The position numbers were made by a program, and so were the translations under genes. DNA of 64,000 bases from Clostridium caldaquaticum. GTDB taxonomy: Bacteria > Bacillota > Clostridia > Clostridiales > Clostridiaceae. Shown here in pieces: positions 41,744 to 51,523 of the stretch (position 1 is the stretch's first letter; each line of letters opens with the position of its first letter). The stretch spans positions 1 to 64,000 of the forward strand of contig NZ_JAMSKT010000018.1 in the NCBI RefSeq assembly GCF_023806125.1, given 5' to 3'. A model generated the notes under the pieces. That model saw nothing but the letters and a program-made list of their open reading frames with translations, was not told the DNA's origin and did no database searches.

Positions 41744-42475
41744 CTAGTCAATCTGAATTAAATCTGATGAGAATTTATAAATAACATCTTTTCTCTCTAC
41801 AACAATCATAGCTTTCCTCCTAGTTTCCTCATTTCCTTGTACCTTTTTTATAAGTTCTTTTGTAGGATTTACACAAACAGGATTGCCTACAAGCTGAAAC
41901 ATAGAGAAATCCCCTGCAGTATCTCCATAAGCATAGCTTTTATCTAAATCAATGTTATATTTTTCTTTAAAGTAATGTATTGCTTCCTTCTTGCTCCTGC
42001 TATCCCACATAGGTATAACTTCACCAGTATAGATATTCTTCTCATCCATACCATAAACCGCTCCACTATAATCATCAAAGCCATGCTTAAGTGCCATTTC
42101 CTTAACAAGCTCTACTGGACTTCCCGATATCGTAATTAGAATATGGCCTTGACTTTTATGCCATTTTATCTTATCTCTAGTAAAGGTATATACTCTATCT
42201 CCTTTTTGATTTACTACATTTCTAGCAATAAACTCTACCTGAGATTTATGAAGCCCTTTTATTGCTTCCACATAGATATCAGCCATTTTTAAAAGATAGT
42301 TATCATAATTTCCCTGTCTTTTATCATATCTTTGATATTCTGGTCTTACTTCATTATACCATCTTTCTGGCTCTATAATCTCATATTTAACTAATTTTTT
42401 AAATATTTCTGCTATAAGCCCTTCCCTATATAAAGTACCGTCTATATCAAAAAATGCCCCAATTTTATTACTCAT
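41744..42475 (-). CDS. HAD-IB family phosphatase
   Basis: 243 aa. HAD motifs: AFFDIDGTLYREG (motif I), ITISGSPVELV (motif II), the Lys in SKKEAIHYFK (motif III) and YAYGDTAGDFSM (motif IV), arranged as in the phosphoserine phosphatase-like HAD-IB group (helical cap after motif I, RPEYQRYDKRQGNYDNYL...). Substrate undetermined. ATG 42475 is chosen because GGAGG precedes it by 5 nt; the longer frame from 42487 overlaps the SD. Confidence 0.85.
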   Translation of the reverse strand: MSNKIGAFFDIDGTLYREGLIAEIFKKLVKYEIIEPERWYNEVRPEYQRYDKRQGNYDNYLLKMADIYVEAIKGLHKSQVEFIARNVVNQKGDRVYTFTRDKIKWHKSQGHILITISGSPVELVKEMALKHGFDDYSGAVYGMDEKNIYTGEVIPMWDSRSKKEAIHYFKEKYNIDLDKSYAYGDTAGDFSMFQLVGNPVCVNPTKELIKKVQGNEETRRKAMIVVERKDVIYKFSSDLIQID

Positions 42476-42578
42476 TACAGCCTCCATATTATCCTTTATT
42501 ATTATAATATTACAACTATTACTATAATGCTATTATTTTTATATAATAAGTATAACCAATTTAGATGTATTAAATAAA

Positions 42579-42604
42579 AAAAGTAGACATAATAGTCTAC
42601 TTTT
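42579..42604 (-). terminator. Terminator of the metNIQ operon
   Basis: Perfect 10-bp stem AAAAGTAGAC / GTCTACTTTT with a 6-nt loop, followed on the minus strand by T7-like sequence. Confidence 0.9.
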
Positions 42605-42609
42605 AAATA

Positions 42610-43437
42610 TTAAAATGCAGGAACTATGCTTCCGTTGTATTTTTCTTCAATAAACTTCTTAACTTCTGGAGAAGTTAATGCTTCTGATAAAGCTTTTATA
42701 TATGGTTTATCCTTATCCTCTTTTCTAACTGCTAATATATTTGCAAATGGTGAATCTTTTGATTCTATTGCCAATGCGTCCTTTGAAGGATTAAGTTTTG
42801 CTTCTAGTGCATAATTTGTATTTATAACTGCAGCCTCTACATCTTCAAGGGTTCTTGGAAGCTGTGCTGCTTCTAATTCTTTAAATTTAAGATTTTTAGT
42901 ATTTTCTGTAATATCTAGTGGTGTTACTAAATCTCCATCTTTAACCTTAATTAAACCTGCTTTTTCAAGAACTCTTAAAGCTCTTGCTTCATTAGTTGGA
43001 TCATTTGGAACAGCAATAGTTGCCCCATCCTTTAAGTCATTTAAACTTGTGATTTTCTTTGAGTATACGCCCATTGGCTCTAAATGAACCTTAACAGTAT
43101 AATCTAACTTAAGCCCCTTTTCCTTATTCATGTTCTCAAGATAAGGTACATGCTGAAAAAAGTTTGCATCTAGTTCCCCATCATTAACACTTATATTAGG
43201 TTGAACGTAATCCGTAAATTCTTTTATCTCTAATTGGTACCCCTTTTTTTCTAGTAATGGCTTAACAACCTCTAATATTTCCTTATGTGGAACTGGAGTT
43301 GCACCAACCTTTATAACTTTCTTATCATTATTAGTTGTAGCATTAGCATTTACTGCTGATGCATCTTTTTTAGCACCACATCCTGCTAATCCTATTGTTA
43401 AAATTGCTGTTAAAACTAAGCTTAATGATTTTTTCAT
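42610..43437 (-). CDS. metQ: Methionine ABC transporter substrate-binding lipoprotein
   Basis: Signal peptide with lipobox LAGC (Cys20). The mature part is a NlpA/MetQ-type binding protein: KVGATPVPHKEILEVVKPLL, ANFFQHVPYLENMNKEKGL, AVPNDPTNEARALRVLEKAGLI and AAVINTNYALEAKLNP. 275 aa. Last gene of metN-metI-metQ. It binds L-methionine (D-methionine possible) at the outer face. Confidence 0.95.
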   Translation of the reverse strand: MKKSLSLVLTAILTIGLAGCGAKKDASAVNANATTNNDKKVIKVGATPVPHKEILEVVKPLLEKKGYQLEIKEFTDYVQPNISVNDGELDANFFQHVPYLENMNKEKGLKLDYTVKVHLEPMGVYSKKITSLNDLKDGATIAVPNDPTNEARALRVLEKAGLIKVKDGDLVTPLDITENTKNLKFKELEAAQLPRTLEDVEAAVINTNYALEAKLNPSKDALAIESKDSPFANILAVRKEDKDKPYIKALSEALTSPEVKKFIEEKYNGSIVPAF

Positions 43438-43464
43438 TGTAAATTACCCCCTGTTTAATAATAT

Positions 43465-44121
43465 TTATTTTGATAATTTTTTATATGCATAATTGCCTAA
43501 ACTTTGTAAAACTTGAACAATAATGATTAATATTATAATTGTATAAATCATAATATCAGTTTTAAATCTCTGATAACCATATCGAACTGCTATATCTCCA
43601 AGACCGCCTGCTCCGATTGTTCCAGCCATAGCTGAATATCCTATAACACTTATAACTGTAAGAGTTATTCCTAATACTATAGATGGCAGAGCTTCCTTCA
43701 GCATTACCTTGAATATTATCTGGGAAGTACTTGCTCCAAAGGATTTAGCTGCCTCAATTATACCTGGGTCAACCTCCTTTAAGGCTGATTCAATTACTCT
43801 AGCCGCAAACGGTGCTGCTCCAATAGTTAATGGTACTATAGCAGCATTTCTGCCTATAGAAGTTCCCACTAACAGCCTTGTAAAAGGAATAATAGCTATC
43901 ATAAGTATAATAAATGGAAAAGACCTTAAAAGATTTATAACAAAATCTAAACTTCTGTTAACAGTTTTATTAGGTTTCAATCCTTTTTCATCTGTTATAA
44001 CTAATACTATAGCTGGTATAAAACCAATAATAACAGCAAATAAAGTAGATAATATAACCATATATAAAGTATCTATTAATCCTGGAAGCAATATCTCAAC
44101 AAATAAATTACTAATCGACAT
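43465..44121 (-). CDS. metI: Methionine ABC transporter permease
   Basis: 218 aa with five membrane helices and the EAA loop AAKSFGASTSQIIFKVMLKEALPSI. SD GGGAGG. The start overlaps the metN 3' end by 11 nt, indicating translational coupling. Confidence 0.95.
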   Translation of the reverse strand: MSISNLFVEILLPGLIDTLYMVILSTLFAVIIGFIPAIVLVITDEKGLKPNKTVNRSLDFVINLLRSFPFIILMIAIIPFTRLLVGTSIGRNAAIVPLTIGAAPFAARVIESALKEVDPGIIEAAKSFGASTSQIIFKVMLKEALPSIVLGITLTVISVIGYSAMAGTIGAGGLGDIAVRYGYQRFKTDIMIYTIIILIIIVQVLQSLGNYAYKKLSK

Positions 44122-45079
44122 TTCTTATAACCTCCCAGCTAACGGATTGTTTATCTAAAAATTCAAATATCCTTTCCTCATCTTGTTCACATACGTTGAT
44201 AACAAGACTTCCTAAAACATCCTCTCTAAACTTTTCTAACCTTCCCCAGACTATAGAAAAGTCTATATTTAACTCTCTTGCCATAGAAGTTATTATACTC
44301 CTCTGACTTGTTTCTTTAGGGAAAAATATCTTTATATTAACCCCTTCTTTAGGTAAAACATCTTCTTCTCCCATTAAATCCTTTAGTTCGTCTGTAGGTT
44401 TTAGGAACAATTCTTCCACTCCACCTAAAGCCTTAACTACGCCTCCCTCCATAAGAGCGACTCTATTACATGCCTCCTTTATAACTTCCATCTGATGCGT
44501 AACAATAACAATAGTAATATTAAGCTTTTGGTTTATTTCCTTTAAAAGCTGAAGTATTGATTTAGTTGTTTTAGGATCCAAGGCTGAAGTTGCTTCATCG
44601 CAAAGAAGTATCTTAGGCTGAAGTGCCAAAGCTCTTGCTATTGCAACTCTTTGTTTCTGTCCACCGCTTAACTCTCTTGGATAATTATTAACTTTCTCTG
44701 ACAATCCAACTAAATTTAAAAGATTATACACTCTTTCCTTTATTTCATCTTTTGAAAATCCCCAAAGCTCTAAGGGTAGTGCAACATTCTCATACACGCT
44801 TAGTCTATTTAAAAGATTAAAGCTTTGAAAAATCATACCTAATTCTTTTCTAAATTCTCTAAGTTCATTAGAGGTTAAGTCTTTAACCTCCTTATTCATA
44901 ACAACAATGCTTCCTTTATCATAACTCTCAAGTCCATTTAAGCATCTTAAAAGAGTTGATTTTCCAGCACCGCTATGTCCAACTATCCCAAATATTTCTC
45001 CCTGTGCAATATTAAAGCTTACAGAATTTAAAACTTTTGTACCTGAAAAACTCTTGGAAACATTTCTTATGCTTATCAA
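44111..45079 (-). CDS. metN: Methionine ABC transporter ATP-binding protein
   Basis: Walker A GHSGAGKST, Q-loop MIFQSFNLL, signature LSGGQKQRVAIARAL, Walker B ILLCDEATSALDP, H-loop VTHQME. The C-terminal NIL/ACT-like domain (about residues 240-322) is the methionine-sensing transinhibition domain. TTG 45079 is preferred (GGAGG 7 nt before); ATG 45097 has no SD. Preceded by a SAM-I riboswitch. Confidence 0.94.
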   Translation of the reverse strand: MISIRNVSKSFSGTKVLNSVSFNIAQGEIFGIVGHSGAGKSTLLRCLNGLESYDKGSIVVMNKEVKDLTSNELREFRKELGMIFQSFNLLNRLSVYENVALPLELWGFSKDEIKERVYNLLNLVGLSEKVNNYPRELSGGQKQRVAIARALALQPKILLCDEATSALDPKTTKSILQLLKEINQKLNITIVIVTHQMEVIKEACNRVALMEGGVVKALGGVEELFLKPTDELKDLMGEEDVLPKEGVNIKIFFPKETSQRSIITSMARELNIDFSIVWGRLEKFREDVLGSLVINVCEQDEERIFEFLDKQSVSWEVIRNVD

Positions 45080-45140
45080 ATTAAGTCCTCCATCCATTAT
45101 ATTTAATAATATTTATAAACATACAGCAATATAAAAATTA

Positions 45141-45164
45141 AAAACCCGAGGAAACCTCGGGTTT
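45141..45164 (-). terminator. Expression-platform terminator of the SAM riboswitch
   Basis: AAACCCGAGG / CCTCGGGTTT hairpin followed on the minus strand by TTTAATTTTTA. Confidence 0.92.
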
Positions 45165-45181
45165 GCATAAACATCCCTTAT

Positions 45182-45299
45182 TTCCTCATCTCTCAGTATT
45201 CACTATAGAATACTGCAGGAATTGGCACCATTGTATTATTAAAAATAACACCGGTTGCCGGGCTTCATAGGGCCAGTCCCTCCACCTCTCTAGATAAGC
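45182..45299 (-). promoter_or_regulatory. SAM-I (S-box) riboswitch of metNIQ
   Basis: Minus strand reads CTTATC..AGAGAGGTGGAGGGA, GGCCC..GAAGCCCGGCAACC, GGTGCCAATTCC and GAGAGATGAGG in order, the S-box consensus. SAM would favour the downstream terminator, shutting methionine uptake. Confidence 0.97.
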
Positions 45300-45335
45300 T
45301 TCATTGATAATATTCATTTTTAACACATTGTCTTT

Positions 45336-45364
45336 ATTATAATAACATTTGGTGTATATGTCAA
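45336..45364 (-). promoter_or_regulatory. Sigma-A promoter of metNIQ
   Basis: Minus strand TTGACA (45359-45364), 17-bp spacer, TATAAT (45336-45341): full consensus, abutting the pflA 3' end. Confidence 0.9.
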
Positions 45365-45370
45365 TAGTAT

Positions 45371-46129
45371 TTATGCATATTTTACTCTATCATTTGATTT
45401 TGATTCATCATTTGTTTTTAAGCTGTCATTTAAGACTTTCTCTAATTCTTTTGTTCTATTTTTATCCATTGGCGCTACATCTTTTAATTTATAAGGGATG
45501 TTCATTTTCTCATATTTTTGTACTCCTAAAGTATGATAAGGAAGCAGCTCGACTTTTTCCACATTTTTTATAGATTTAATTATTTCCTTAAGTTTTTCCA
45601 TATGCTCATCTGAATCTGTTATTCCAGGAACTACTACATGCCTAATCCATACCTTCACATTAGTTTTGCCAAGAGCATGTAGAAATTGATTTAATCCATG
45701 TTTGCTTCTCCCAGTAAGGTTTTTGTATCCAAAATCATCAACATGTTTTATATCTAATAGAACCAAATCTGTATACTTTAATATTTCATCATAATCTCCA
45801 AAACCGTATCCAGCTGTATCTATTGTTGTGTGTATTCCTTTTTCCTTACAAAGTTTTAGCATTTCCAGTAGAAATTCAGGTTGAAGCAGGGGATCTCCTC
45901 CTGAAAAAGTAACCCCGCCACCAGAACGTTCAAAGTATGGCTTAAATCTCATAATCTTTCTTAAAAGCTCTTCGGAAGTAATCTCGTATCCTCCGTCTAT
46001 TGCCCAAGTATCTGGATTATGACAATAAGAACATCTCAGCTTGCATCCTTGAAGAAAAACTACAGTTCTCACTCCAGGACCATCCACTAATCCCATGCTT
46101 TCAATTGAGTGTACTCTTCCTTTTAACAT
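45371..46129 (-). CDS. pflA: Pyruvate formate-lyase activating enzyme
   Basis: Radical SAM activase that abstracts a hydrogen from the PFL glycine. The cluster motif is CKLRCSYCHNPD (C-x3-C-x2-C), with GGVTFSGGDPLLQPEFL and the SAM-binding strands (TTIDTAGYG, VLLDIKH). 252 aa. Lies 90 nt downstream of pflB; SD GAAGGAGGGG. A tandem 19-bp repeat sits in the gap. Confidence 0.96.
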   Translation of the reverse strand: MLKGRVHSIESMGLVDGPGVRTVVFLQGCKLRCSYCHNPDTWAIDGGYEITSEELLRKIMRFKPYFERSGGGVTFSGGDPLLQPEFLLEMLKLCKEKGIHTTIDTAGYGFGDYDEILKYTDLVLLDIKHVDDFGYKNLTGRSKHGLNQFLHALGKTNVKVWIRHVVVPGITDSDEHMEKLKEIIKSIKNVEKVELLPYHTLGVQKYEKMNIPYKLKDVAPMDKNRTKELEKVLNDSLKTNDESKSNDRVKYA

Positions 46130-46155
46130 AAAATCCCCTCCTTCATAATTGCTAT

Positions 46156-46193
46156 TTTATTATATTATAACAGATTTATTATATTATAACAGA
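46156..46193 (-). repeat. Perfect tandem repeat, 2 x 19 bp, between pflB and pflA
   Basis: Two identical 19-bp copies (46156-46174 and 46175-46193). Each contains TATAAT on the minus strand, so the duplication creates two -10-like boxes ahead of pflA. Confidence 0.8.
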
Positions 46194-46218
46194 ATAACCG
46201 CAAGAAAAACTCCTTTAA

Positions 46219-48441
46219 TTACATTTTTTCGTGGAAAGTTCTGTTTATAACATCCTTTTGTTGAGCCTTTGTCAATCTGTTAAAGTTAACAGCATAACCT
46301 GAAACTCTTATTGTTAATGTAGGGTACTTTTCTGGATGTTCCATTGCATCTATTAGAGTTTCTCTATTTAATACATTTACGTTTAAGTGATGAGCATTTT
46401 GTGCAAAATATCCATCCATAACAGCAACTAAGTTATTTATTCTAGTGCTGTGATCTTTTCCTAGCGCATCTGGAAGTATTGAGAAAGTATTTGATACTCC
46501 GTCTTCACAGCAGGAATATGGTACCTTAGCAACTGAGTTAAGTGATGCTAATGCTCCCTCTATATCTCTTCCATGCATTGGATTTGCACCAGGTGCAAAT
46601 GGCTCACCAGCTTTTCTTCCGTCAGGAGTTGCCCCTGTTTTCTTACCGTAAACAACATTTGATGTTATTGTAAGAACTGATAATGTGTGCTTAGCTCCTC
46701 TATAAGTTTCATGTTTCTTAAGTTCTCCTGAAAACTTTTCAACAATTTCTAGAGCTATGCTGTCAACTCTATCATCATCATTTCCGTATTTAGGAAATTC
46801 TCCTTCAACTTCAAAGTCTACAGTTATTCCGTTTTCTCTTATCGGCTTAACCTTAGCATACTTAATAGCACTTAAAGAGTCAGTTGCAACTGATAATCCT
46901 GCTACACCGAAGGCCATAAGTCTTCCTACCTTAGTATCGTGCAATGCCATTTGTGCTGCTTCATAAGCATATTTATCGTGCATGTAATGAATTATATTCA
47001 TTGTATTTACATAAAGCTCGCTGATGTAATCAAGAACCTTGTAGTAGCTAGCTTTTACTTTCTCATAATCAAGAACTTCATCTGTTATTGGCTCAATTCC
47101 TGGTACAACCTTTATTCCAGTCTTTTCATCTATTCCTCCATTTAATGCAAGAAGTAAGGACTTACCTAAATTGCATCTTGCTCCAAAGAACTGCATTTGC
47201 TTTCCAACCTGCATTGCAGATACACAGCACGCTATAGCATAGTCATCTCCGTAAATTGGTCTCATAACATCATCATTTTCATATTGAATTGAGTCTGTTA
47301 ATATAGACATTTCCGCACAATACTTCTTGAAGTTTTCTGGCAGATCTTGTGCCCAAAGAACTGTCATATTTGGCTCTGGAGCTGTTCCTAAATTTATTAA
47401 TGTGTGTAAATATCTAAAGGAAGTCTTAGTTACTAATGGTCTTCCATCTAATCCTACACCGCCTAAAGATTCAGTTACCCAAGTTGGATCTCCAGCAAAT
47501 AACTCATTGTAATCTGGAGTTCTTAGATGTCTAACAAGTCTTAGCTTAATTATAAATTGATCAATTATTTCTTGAGCTTGTTCTTCAGTAATTAAACCTG
47601 CTTGTAAATCTCTTTCAATATATATATCAACAAATGTACTTGTTCTTCCAAGAGACATTGCTGCACCGTTATTTTCCTTTATAGCAGCAAGATATCCAAA
47701 ATATAAGAATTGAACTGCTTCTCTAGCATTTGCTGCTGGCTGTGATATATCAAAACCATAAGAAGCTGCCATGTTTTTTATCTTAGCAAGAGCTCTTATT
47801 TGCTCATTTAATTCTTCTCTTAATCTAATAGTTTCTTCCACCATAGCACCTTTTAGGTTCTTAAGGTCTTTTTTCTTTTCTTCAACTAATCTGTCTATTC
47901 CATAAAGAGCAACTCTTCTGTAATCACCTATAATTCTTCCTCTACCATAAGCATCTGGAAGACCAGTTATTACTCCTGTTTTTCTTGCAGCCCTTATTTC
48001 CTCAGTATAAGCGTCGAAAACACCTTGATTATGAGTCTTTCTGTAGTGAGTAAAGATTTCGTCCATCTTCTCATTTACTTTATAACCGTAAGCTTCAAGT
48101 GCCTGCTCAGCCATTCTTATTCCGCCCCAAGGATTTGTGATTCTCTTTAGTGGAGCATCTGTCTGTAAACCAAAAATTACTTCATTTTCTCTATCTATAT
48201 ATCCAGGTCCAAAAACATCAACACCTGAAATAGTTTCAGTGTCAACGTCTAGTACACCTTTTTTAATTTCTTCTAAAATTAACTGACTGCATTTTTCCCA
48301 TACCTTCTTAGTCTTTTCAGTTGGTCCTACTAAGAAACTTTTGTCACCTTCATATAATTTATAGTTTTTTTGAATGAAGTCTCTAACATCTATGTTATTC
48401 ATCCAATCGCCTTGATTAAAGCCTTCCCATTGTTTAAACAT
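46219..48441 (-). CDS. pflB: Formate acetyltransferase (pyruvate formate-lyase)
   Basis: Glycyl-radical enzyme splitting pyruvate with CoA to acetyl-CoA and formate. The catalytic Cys-Cys pair is in [15 protein letters not shown] (about residue 410) and the glycyl-radical loop is RVSGYAVNF near the C-terminus (Gly about 715). 740 aa, full length. ATG 48441 is chosen behind AAGGAG; the frame extends to 48486. Followed by pflA. Confidence 0.97.
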   Translation of the reverse strand: MFKQWEGFNQGDWMNNIDVRDFIQKNYKLYEGDKSFLVGPTEKTKKVWEKCSQLILEEIKKGVLDVDTETISGVDVFGPGYIDRENEVIFGLQTDAPLKRITNPWGGIRMAEQALEAYGYKVNEKMDEIFTHYRKTHNQGVFDAYTEEIRAARKTGVITGLPDAYGRGRIIGDYRRVALYGIDRLVEEKKKDLKNLKGAMVEETIRLREELNEQIRALAKIKNMAASYGFDISQPAANAREAVQFLYFGYLAAIKENNGAAMSLGRTSTFVDIYIERDLQAGLITEEQAQEIIDQFIIKLRLVRHLRTPDYNELFAGDPTWVTESLGGVGLDGRPLVTKTSFRYLHTLINLGTAPEPNMTVLWAQDLPENFKKYCAEMSILTDSIQYENDDVMRPIYGDDYAIACCVSAMQVGKQMQFFGARCNLGKSLLLALNGGIDEKTGIKVVPGIEPITDEVLDYEKVKASYYKVLDYISELYVNTMNIIHYMHDKYAYEAAQMALHDTKVGRLMAFGVAGLSVATDSLSAIKYAKVKPIRENGITVDFEVEGEFPKYGNDDDRVDSIALEIVEKFSGELKKHETYRGAKHTLSVLTITSNVVYGKKTGATPDGRKAGEPFAPGANPMHGRDIEGALASLNSVAKVPYSCCEDGVSNTFSILPDALGKDHSTRINNLVAVMDGYFAQNAHHLNVNVLNRETLIDAMEHPEKYPTLTIRVSGYAVNFNRLTKAQQKDVINRTFHEKM

Positions 48442-48477
48442 GCTCTTCACTCCTTGTTTCGTCTTTTTACATTTTCT

Positions 48478-48506
48478 ATTATACAATGTTTTTTTATCTG
48501 TATCAA
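48478..48506 (-). promoter_or_regulatory. Predicted promoter of pflB
   Basis: Minus strand TTGATA (48501-48506), 17-bp spacer, TATAAT (48478-48483), 37 nt before the pflB start. No clear Rex or FNR-type operator was recognised. Confidence 0.75.
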
Positions 48507-48657
48507 TAGTATTTTTTGCTGTTTTTATGCCATTTTTACTACTTATACTGCAACAGTTTTGTTTTCTGTAGCATTACTTTGTTTTGCTGTTATATTCAAC
48601 AATAATTATTTATTAATTATTGTTTTAATATTTTTATTTTTTTATTCTGCAAAAACA

Positions 48658-48680
48658 AAAACCCAGATACTCTGGGTTTT
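48658..48680 (-). terminator. Terminator after the PilZ gene
   Basis: AAAACCCAGA / TCTGGGTTTT stem with a 3-nt loop, then T-rich on the minus strand. Confidence 0.85.
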
Positions 48681-48699
48681 TAGATATGATAATTATTAG

Positions 48700-49074
48700 C
48701 TATTGTTTATTTACAAAATTCTTTATTATATTTTTCTGTTCCCAAGTTAGAGTAAAAAACTCACATCCACTATAATACAATTCATCTTCCTTTTTTACCC
48801 ACTTAACTTCAGCTAAACACCAAAAAGAAGGATTATCTTCTAAAGTAAGGGTGAAATTTACAAAATCCCCTTCAGTTAAAGGTACTCTGCTCTTGAAGCA
48901 TATTCCTGTTTCCGAAATATTGATTACCTCCATTAAAGGTTTATCTGTAGTATAATCTTTATAAACGCTTTTGTTGTTGACACGAGGATAATGAATATCC
49001 AGATTGTAATTAACTCTCTTTTTAAATCTTTTATCCTCATTTAATAAGTGTTCTATCCTTCCCCCTGAACCCAT
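48700..49074 (-). CDS. PilZ-domain protein
   Basis: 124-aa stand-alone PilZ domain. Both c-di-GMP-binding elements are present: RFKKR (R-x3-R, residues 16-20) and NISETGICF (D/N-x-S-x2-G). It probably transduces cyclic-di-GMP to motility, surface or metabolic targets; no partner gene is adjacent. SD AGGAGGG before ATG 49074. Confidence 0.88.
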   Translation of the reverse strand: MGSGGRIEHLLNEDKRFKKRVNYNLDIHYPRVNNKSVYKDYTTDKPLMEVINISETGICFKSRVPLTEGDFVNFTLTLEDNPSFWCLAEVKWVKKEDELYYSGCEFFTLTWEQKNIIKNFVNKQ

Positions 49075-49277
49075 TTTACCCTCCTATTTATTACTATTAT
49101 TCAAATTTTAGACTGTCTTAATTTATGCCTGTTCCTTCTCTTAAAAAGTTTAAATTTATTTTTTACACTTGAAACTCCTTATTATATTATATGTTAGGTA
49201 TAACAGTTCTTTGTTACAATAATACCTTATTTTTAATATATATTCAATTATTTCTGTTAACTTTTGAACTTCTACCA

Positions 49278-49306
49278 TTGACATTCTTACTAACAAGTGG
49301 TATTAT
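49278..49306 (+). promoter_or_regulatory. Sigma-A promoter of feoAB
   Basis: TTGACA (49278-49283), 17-bp spacer, TATTAT (49301-49306). Predicted start is near 49312, inside the Fur box. Confidence 0.88.
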
Positions 49307-49311
49307 TTAAT

Positions 49312-49326
49312 TGAGAATGATTTTCA
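49312..49326 (+). promoter_or_regulatory. Fur box
   Basis: TGAGAATGATTTTCA: a 7-1-7 inverted repeat with a single mismatch between halves, close to the consensus TGATAAT-N-ATTATCA. It covers the predicted start site, so iron-loaded Fur would block initiation. Confidence 0.85.
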
Positions 49327-49342
49327 GTACGAGGTGGTAATA

Positions 49343-49570
49343 ATGAGCATTTACGATTTAAAACCTGGACAATGTGCTTATGTTAGTGATATTATCGGAG
49401 ATCAGAAACTAGCTAAAAGATTGTTAGCACTTGGAGCAATTGAAGGAACAGAAATAAAGGTTAAAAACACAGCTCCACTTGGAGATCCAATTATTATTAA
49501 CTTTAGAGGTTTTGATTTAGCAATTAGAAAAAAAGACGCCAAAAATATTGTAGTAAATAACATAAGATAA
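49343..49570 (+). CDS. feoA: Ferrous iron transport protein A
   Basis: 75-aa SH3-like cytosolic accessory protein: SIYDLKPGQCAYVSDI, RLLALGAIEGTEIKV, PLGDPIIINFRGFDLAIRKKDA. ATG 49343 follows GAGGTGG by 5 nt; GTG 49334 lies within that SD. First gene of the feo operon, 12 nt before feoB. Confidence 0.93.
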   Translation: MSIYDLKPGQCAYVSDIIGDQKLAKRLLALGAIEGTEIKVKNTAPLGDPIIINFRGFDLAIRKKDAKNIVVNNIR

Positions 49571-49582
49571 AGGAGGGTAAAT

Positions 49583-51355
49583 ATGGTTACAGTTGCTCTG
49601 CTTGGAAACCCAAATGTAGGTAAAACAACCCTTTTCAATCTACTTACAGGTTCCAATCAACATGTAGGAAACTGGCCTGGAGTTACTGTTGAAAAAAAAG
49701 AAGGCTATATAGGAGACAATATCAAGATAGTAGACTTGCCTGGAATATATGCAATGGATACTTATTCAAATGAGGAAAAAGTAGCAAAAGACTTTTTGAT
49801 AAATGGTAACGTAGATTTAATTATAAATATAGTTGATGCTTCAAATTTAAATAGAAACTTATACTTGACTACACAGTTAAAAAAATTTAACAAACCTATC
49901 ATTCTACTCTTAAATATGATAGACACGGCGGAAAGCAAAGGGATAAAAATAAATTATGTTAAATTATCCAAAATCATTGGTGTTACTGTTCTGCCAATTA
50001 TAGCATCAAAAGGCAAAGGTATTGAGGAGCTAAAGAAAATGCTTATAAGCTCTGATTTTTTAAGTTTTAAAACTGATAATAATTATCAATTTCACAGCGA
50101 AAAAGAAACATATGAATATATAGAAAATATACTTAAGGATTGCATTACAATAACCAATAAAGATAAGATTACTGCAACAGAAAAAATAGATAAAATATTA
50201 ATAAATAAATTTCTTGCTTACCCAATATTCATAGCTGTTTTAGCTTTTATATTTTTAGTTACATTCAGCTGGATAGGTCAACCCTTAGCAGATTTATTGG
50301 ATAGCGCTGTAGCAGATATACTTGTTCCTAAGGTTGAGGTTTTGCTTTCTAATAGCAGTGACTGGTTTAAATCACTTATATTAGATGGAATAATAGGAGG
50401 AGTAGGTTCTGTTATAGTTTTCCTACCAGTAATACTTGTACTGTTTTTATGCATATCTTTTTTGGAAGACAGCGGATATATGGCTAGAGTAGCATTTATT
50501 ATGGATAAACTAATAAGAAAGATGGGACTTTCGGGTAAGGCATTTATTCCACTGGTTATAGGAATTGGCTGTTCTGTTCCCGGAGTTATGTCTGCCAGAA
50601 CACTTGAAAGCGAGAAAGATAGAAAACTAGCGGCTTTACTTGTACCTCTTATGTCTTGTAATGCCAGGCTTCCTGTTTATTTAGTTTTTGCTGGTGCATT
50701 TTTTAAAGGTTATGAAGCACTAGTTGTTGCATCACTATACTTATTAGGAATTATCGTGGCATTTATTGTAGGAATAATATTTAAAAATACGTTGTTCAAA
50801 AAAGATGACGAGCCTTTTATAATAGAACTTCCTGAATATAAGCTTCCGGAAGTAAAATCATTAGCTATGCATACCTGGGAAAAAGGAAAGGGCTTTTTAA
50901 AAAAAGCTGGAACATTAATTTTCTCAATATCTGTATTAGTTTGGGTACTCTCAAACTTTAATCTAAGTGGATATACTGATATAAATACAAGCTTCTTAGC
51001 TTCTATAGGTAAGTTTATTAGTCCTATATTTTATCCACTTGGTTTTGCTTCCTGGCAAAACTCTGTATCCTTACTTGCAGGTATTATGGCAAAAGAAGTT
51101 GTTGTAGGTACCATGGGTGTTATATACGGTGGAGAACTATCCAGCATTCTGCCAAATAACTTTACCCCACTTGCAGCATATAGCTTTTTAGTCTTTGTTC
51201 TTTTATACACTCCATGTGTGTCATTAATCGCAACAATGAAAAAAGAATATGGAAACAAAATGGCTATATTTTCAGTAACTTATCAGCTAATTTTAGCCTG
51301 GATTGTATCCTTCATAGTATTTAATCTAGGAACCCTCATCTTCAAAATAATTTAA
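49583..51355 (+). CDS. feoB: Ferrous iron transport protein B
   Basis: Fe(II) transporter. The N-terminal G-protein domain has G1 GNPNVGKTTLFN (residues 8-19), G3 DLPGIYAMD, G4 NMIDT; then a GDI-like helical linker and the membrane domain with two Gate motifs (around IPLVIGIGCSVPGVMSARTL and the later CVSLIATMKKEYG region). 590 aa, somewhat shorter than E. coli FeoB. SD AAAGGAGGG. Confidence 0.96.
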   Translation: MVTVALLGNPNVGKTTLFNLLTGSNQHVGNWPGVTVEKKEGYIGDNIKIVDLPGIYAMDTYSNEEKVAKDFLINGNVDLIINIVDASNLNRNLYLTTQLKKFNKPIILLLNMIDTAESKGIKINYVKLSKIIGVTVLPIIASKGKGIEELKKMLISSDFLSFKTDNNYQFHSEKETYEYIENILKDCITITNKDKITATEKIDKILINKFLAYPIFIAVLAFIFLVTFSWIGQPLADLLDSAVADILVPKVEVLLSNSSDWFKSLILDGIIGGVGSVIVFLPVILVLFLCISFLEDSGYMARVAFIMDKLIRKMGLSGKAFIPLVIGIGCSVPGVMSARTLESEKDRKLAALLVPLMSCNARLPVYLVFAGAFFKGYEALVVASLYLLGIIVAFIVGIIFKNTLFKKDDEPFIIELPEYKLPEVKSLAMHTWEKGKGFLKKAGTLIFSISVLVWVLSNFNLSGYTDINTSFLASIGKFISPIFYPLGFASWQNSVSLLAGIMAKEVVVGTMGVIYGGELSSILPNNFTPLAAYSFLVFVLLYTPCVSLIATMKKEYGNKMAIFSVTYQLILAWIVSFIVFNLGTLIFKII

Positions 51356-51373
51356 TTTTAAGCGGGTGATAAT

Positions 51374-51523
51374 ATGTATGAACTAATTATAACTGCTCTA
51401 GTTTTAGGAGCAGCAGGATTTATATTATATAAAAATTTAAAAAAGAGCACTAATGGTGAATGTAACTGTGGAAGTTGTTCCTCTAGCTGCCCGAAGTATA
51501 CCATAGAGAACAAAAAGAAGTAG
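51374..51523 (+). CDS. FeoB-associated Cys-rich membrane protein (FeoX-type)
   Basis: 49-aa open frame. One N-terminal membrane helix (YELIITALVLGAAGFILYK) is followed by a cytosolic tail with four cysteines in ECNCGSCSSSC. This matches the small Cys-rich proteins found after feoB in Firmicutes. SD CGGGTGATA precedes ATG 51374, 18 nt after the feoB stop. Probable accessory to Fe(II) transport, perhaps in iron handling at the inner face. The stop lies inside the terminator stem. Confidence 0.88.
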   Translation: MYELIITALVLGAAGFILYKNLKKSTNGECNCGSCSSSCPKYTIENKKK

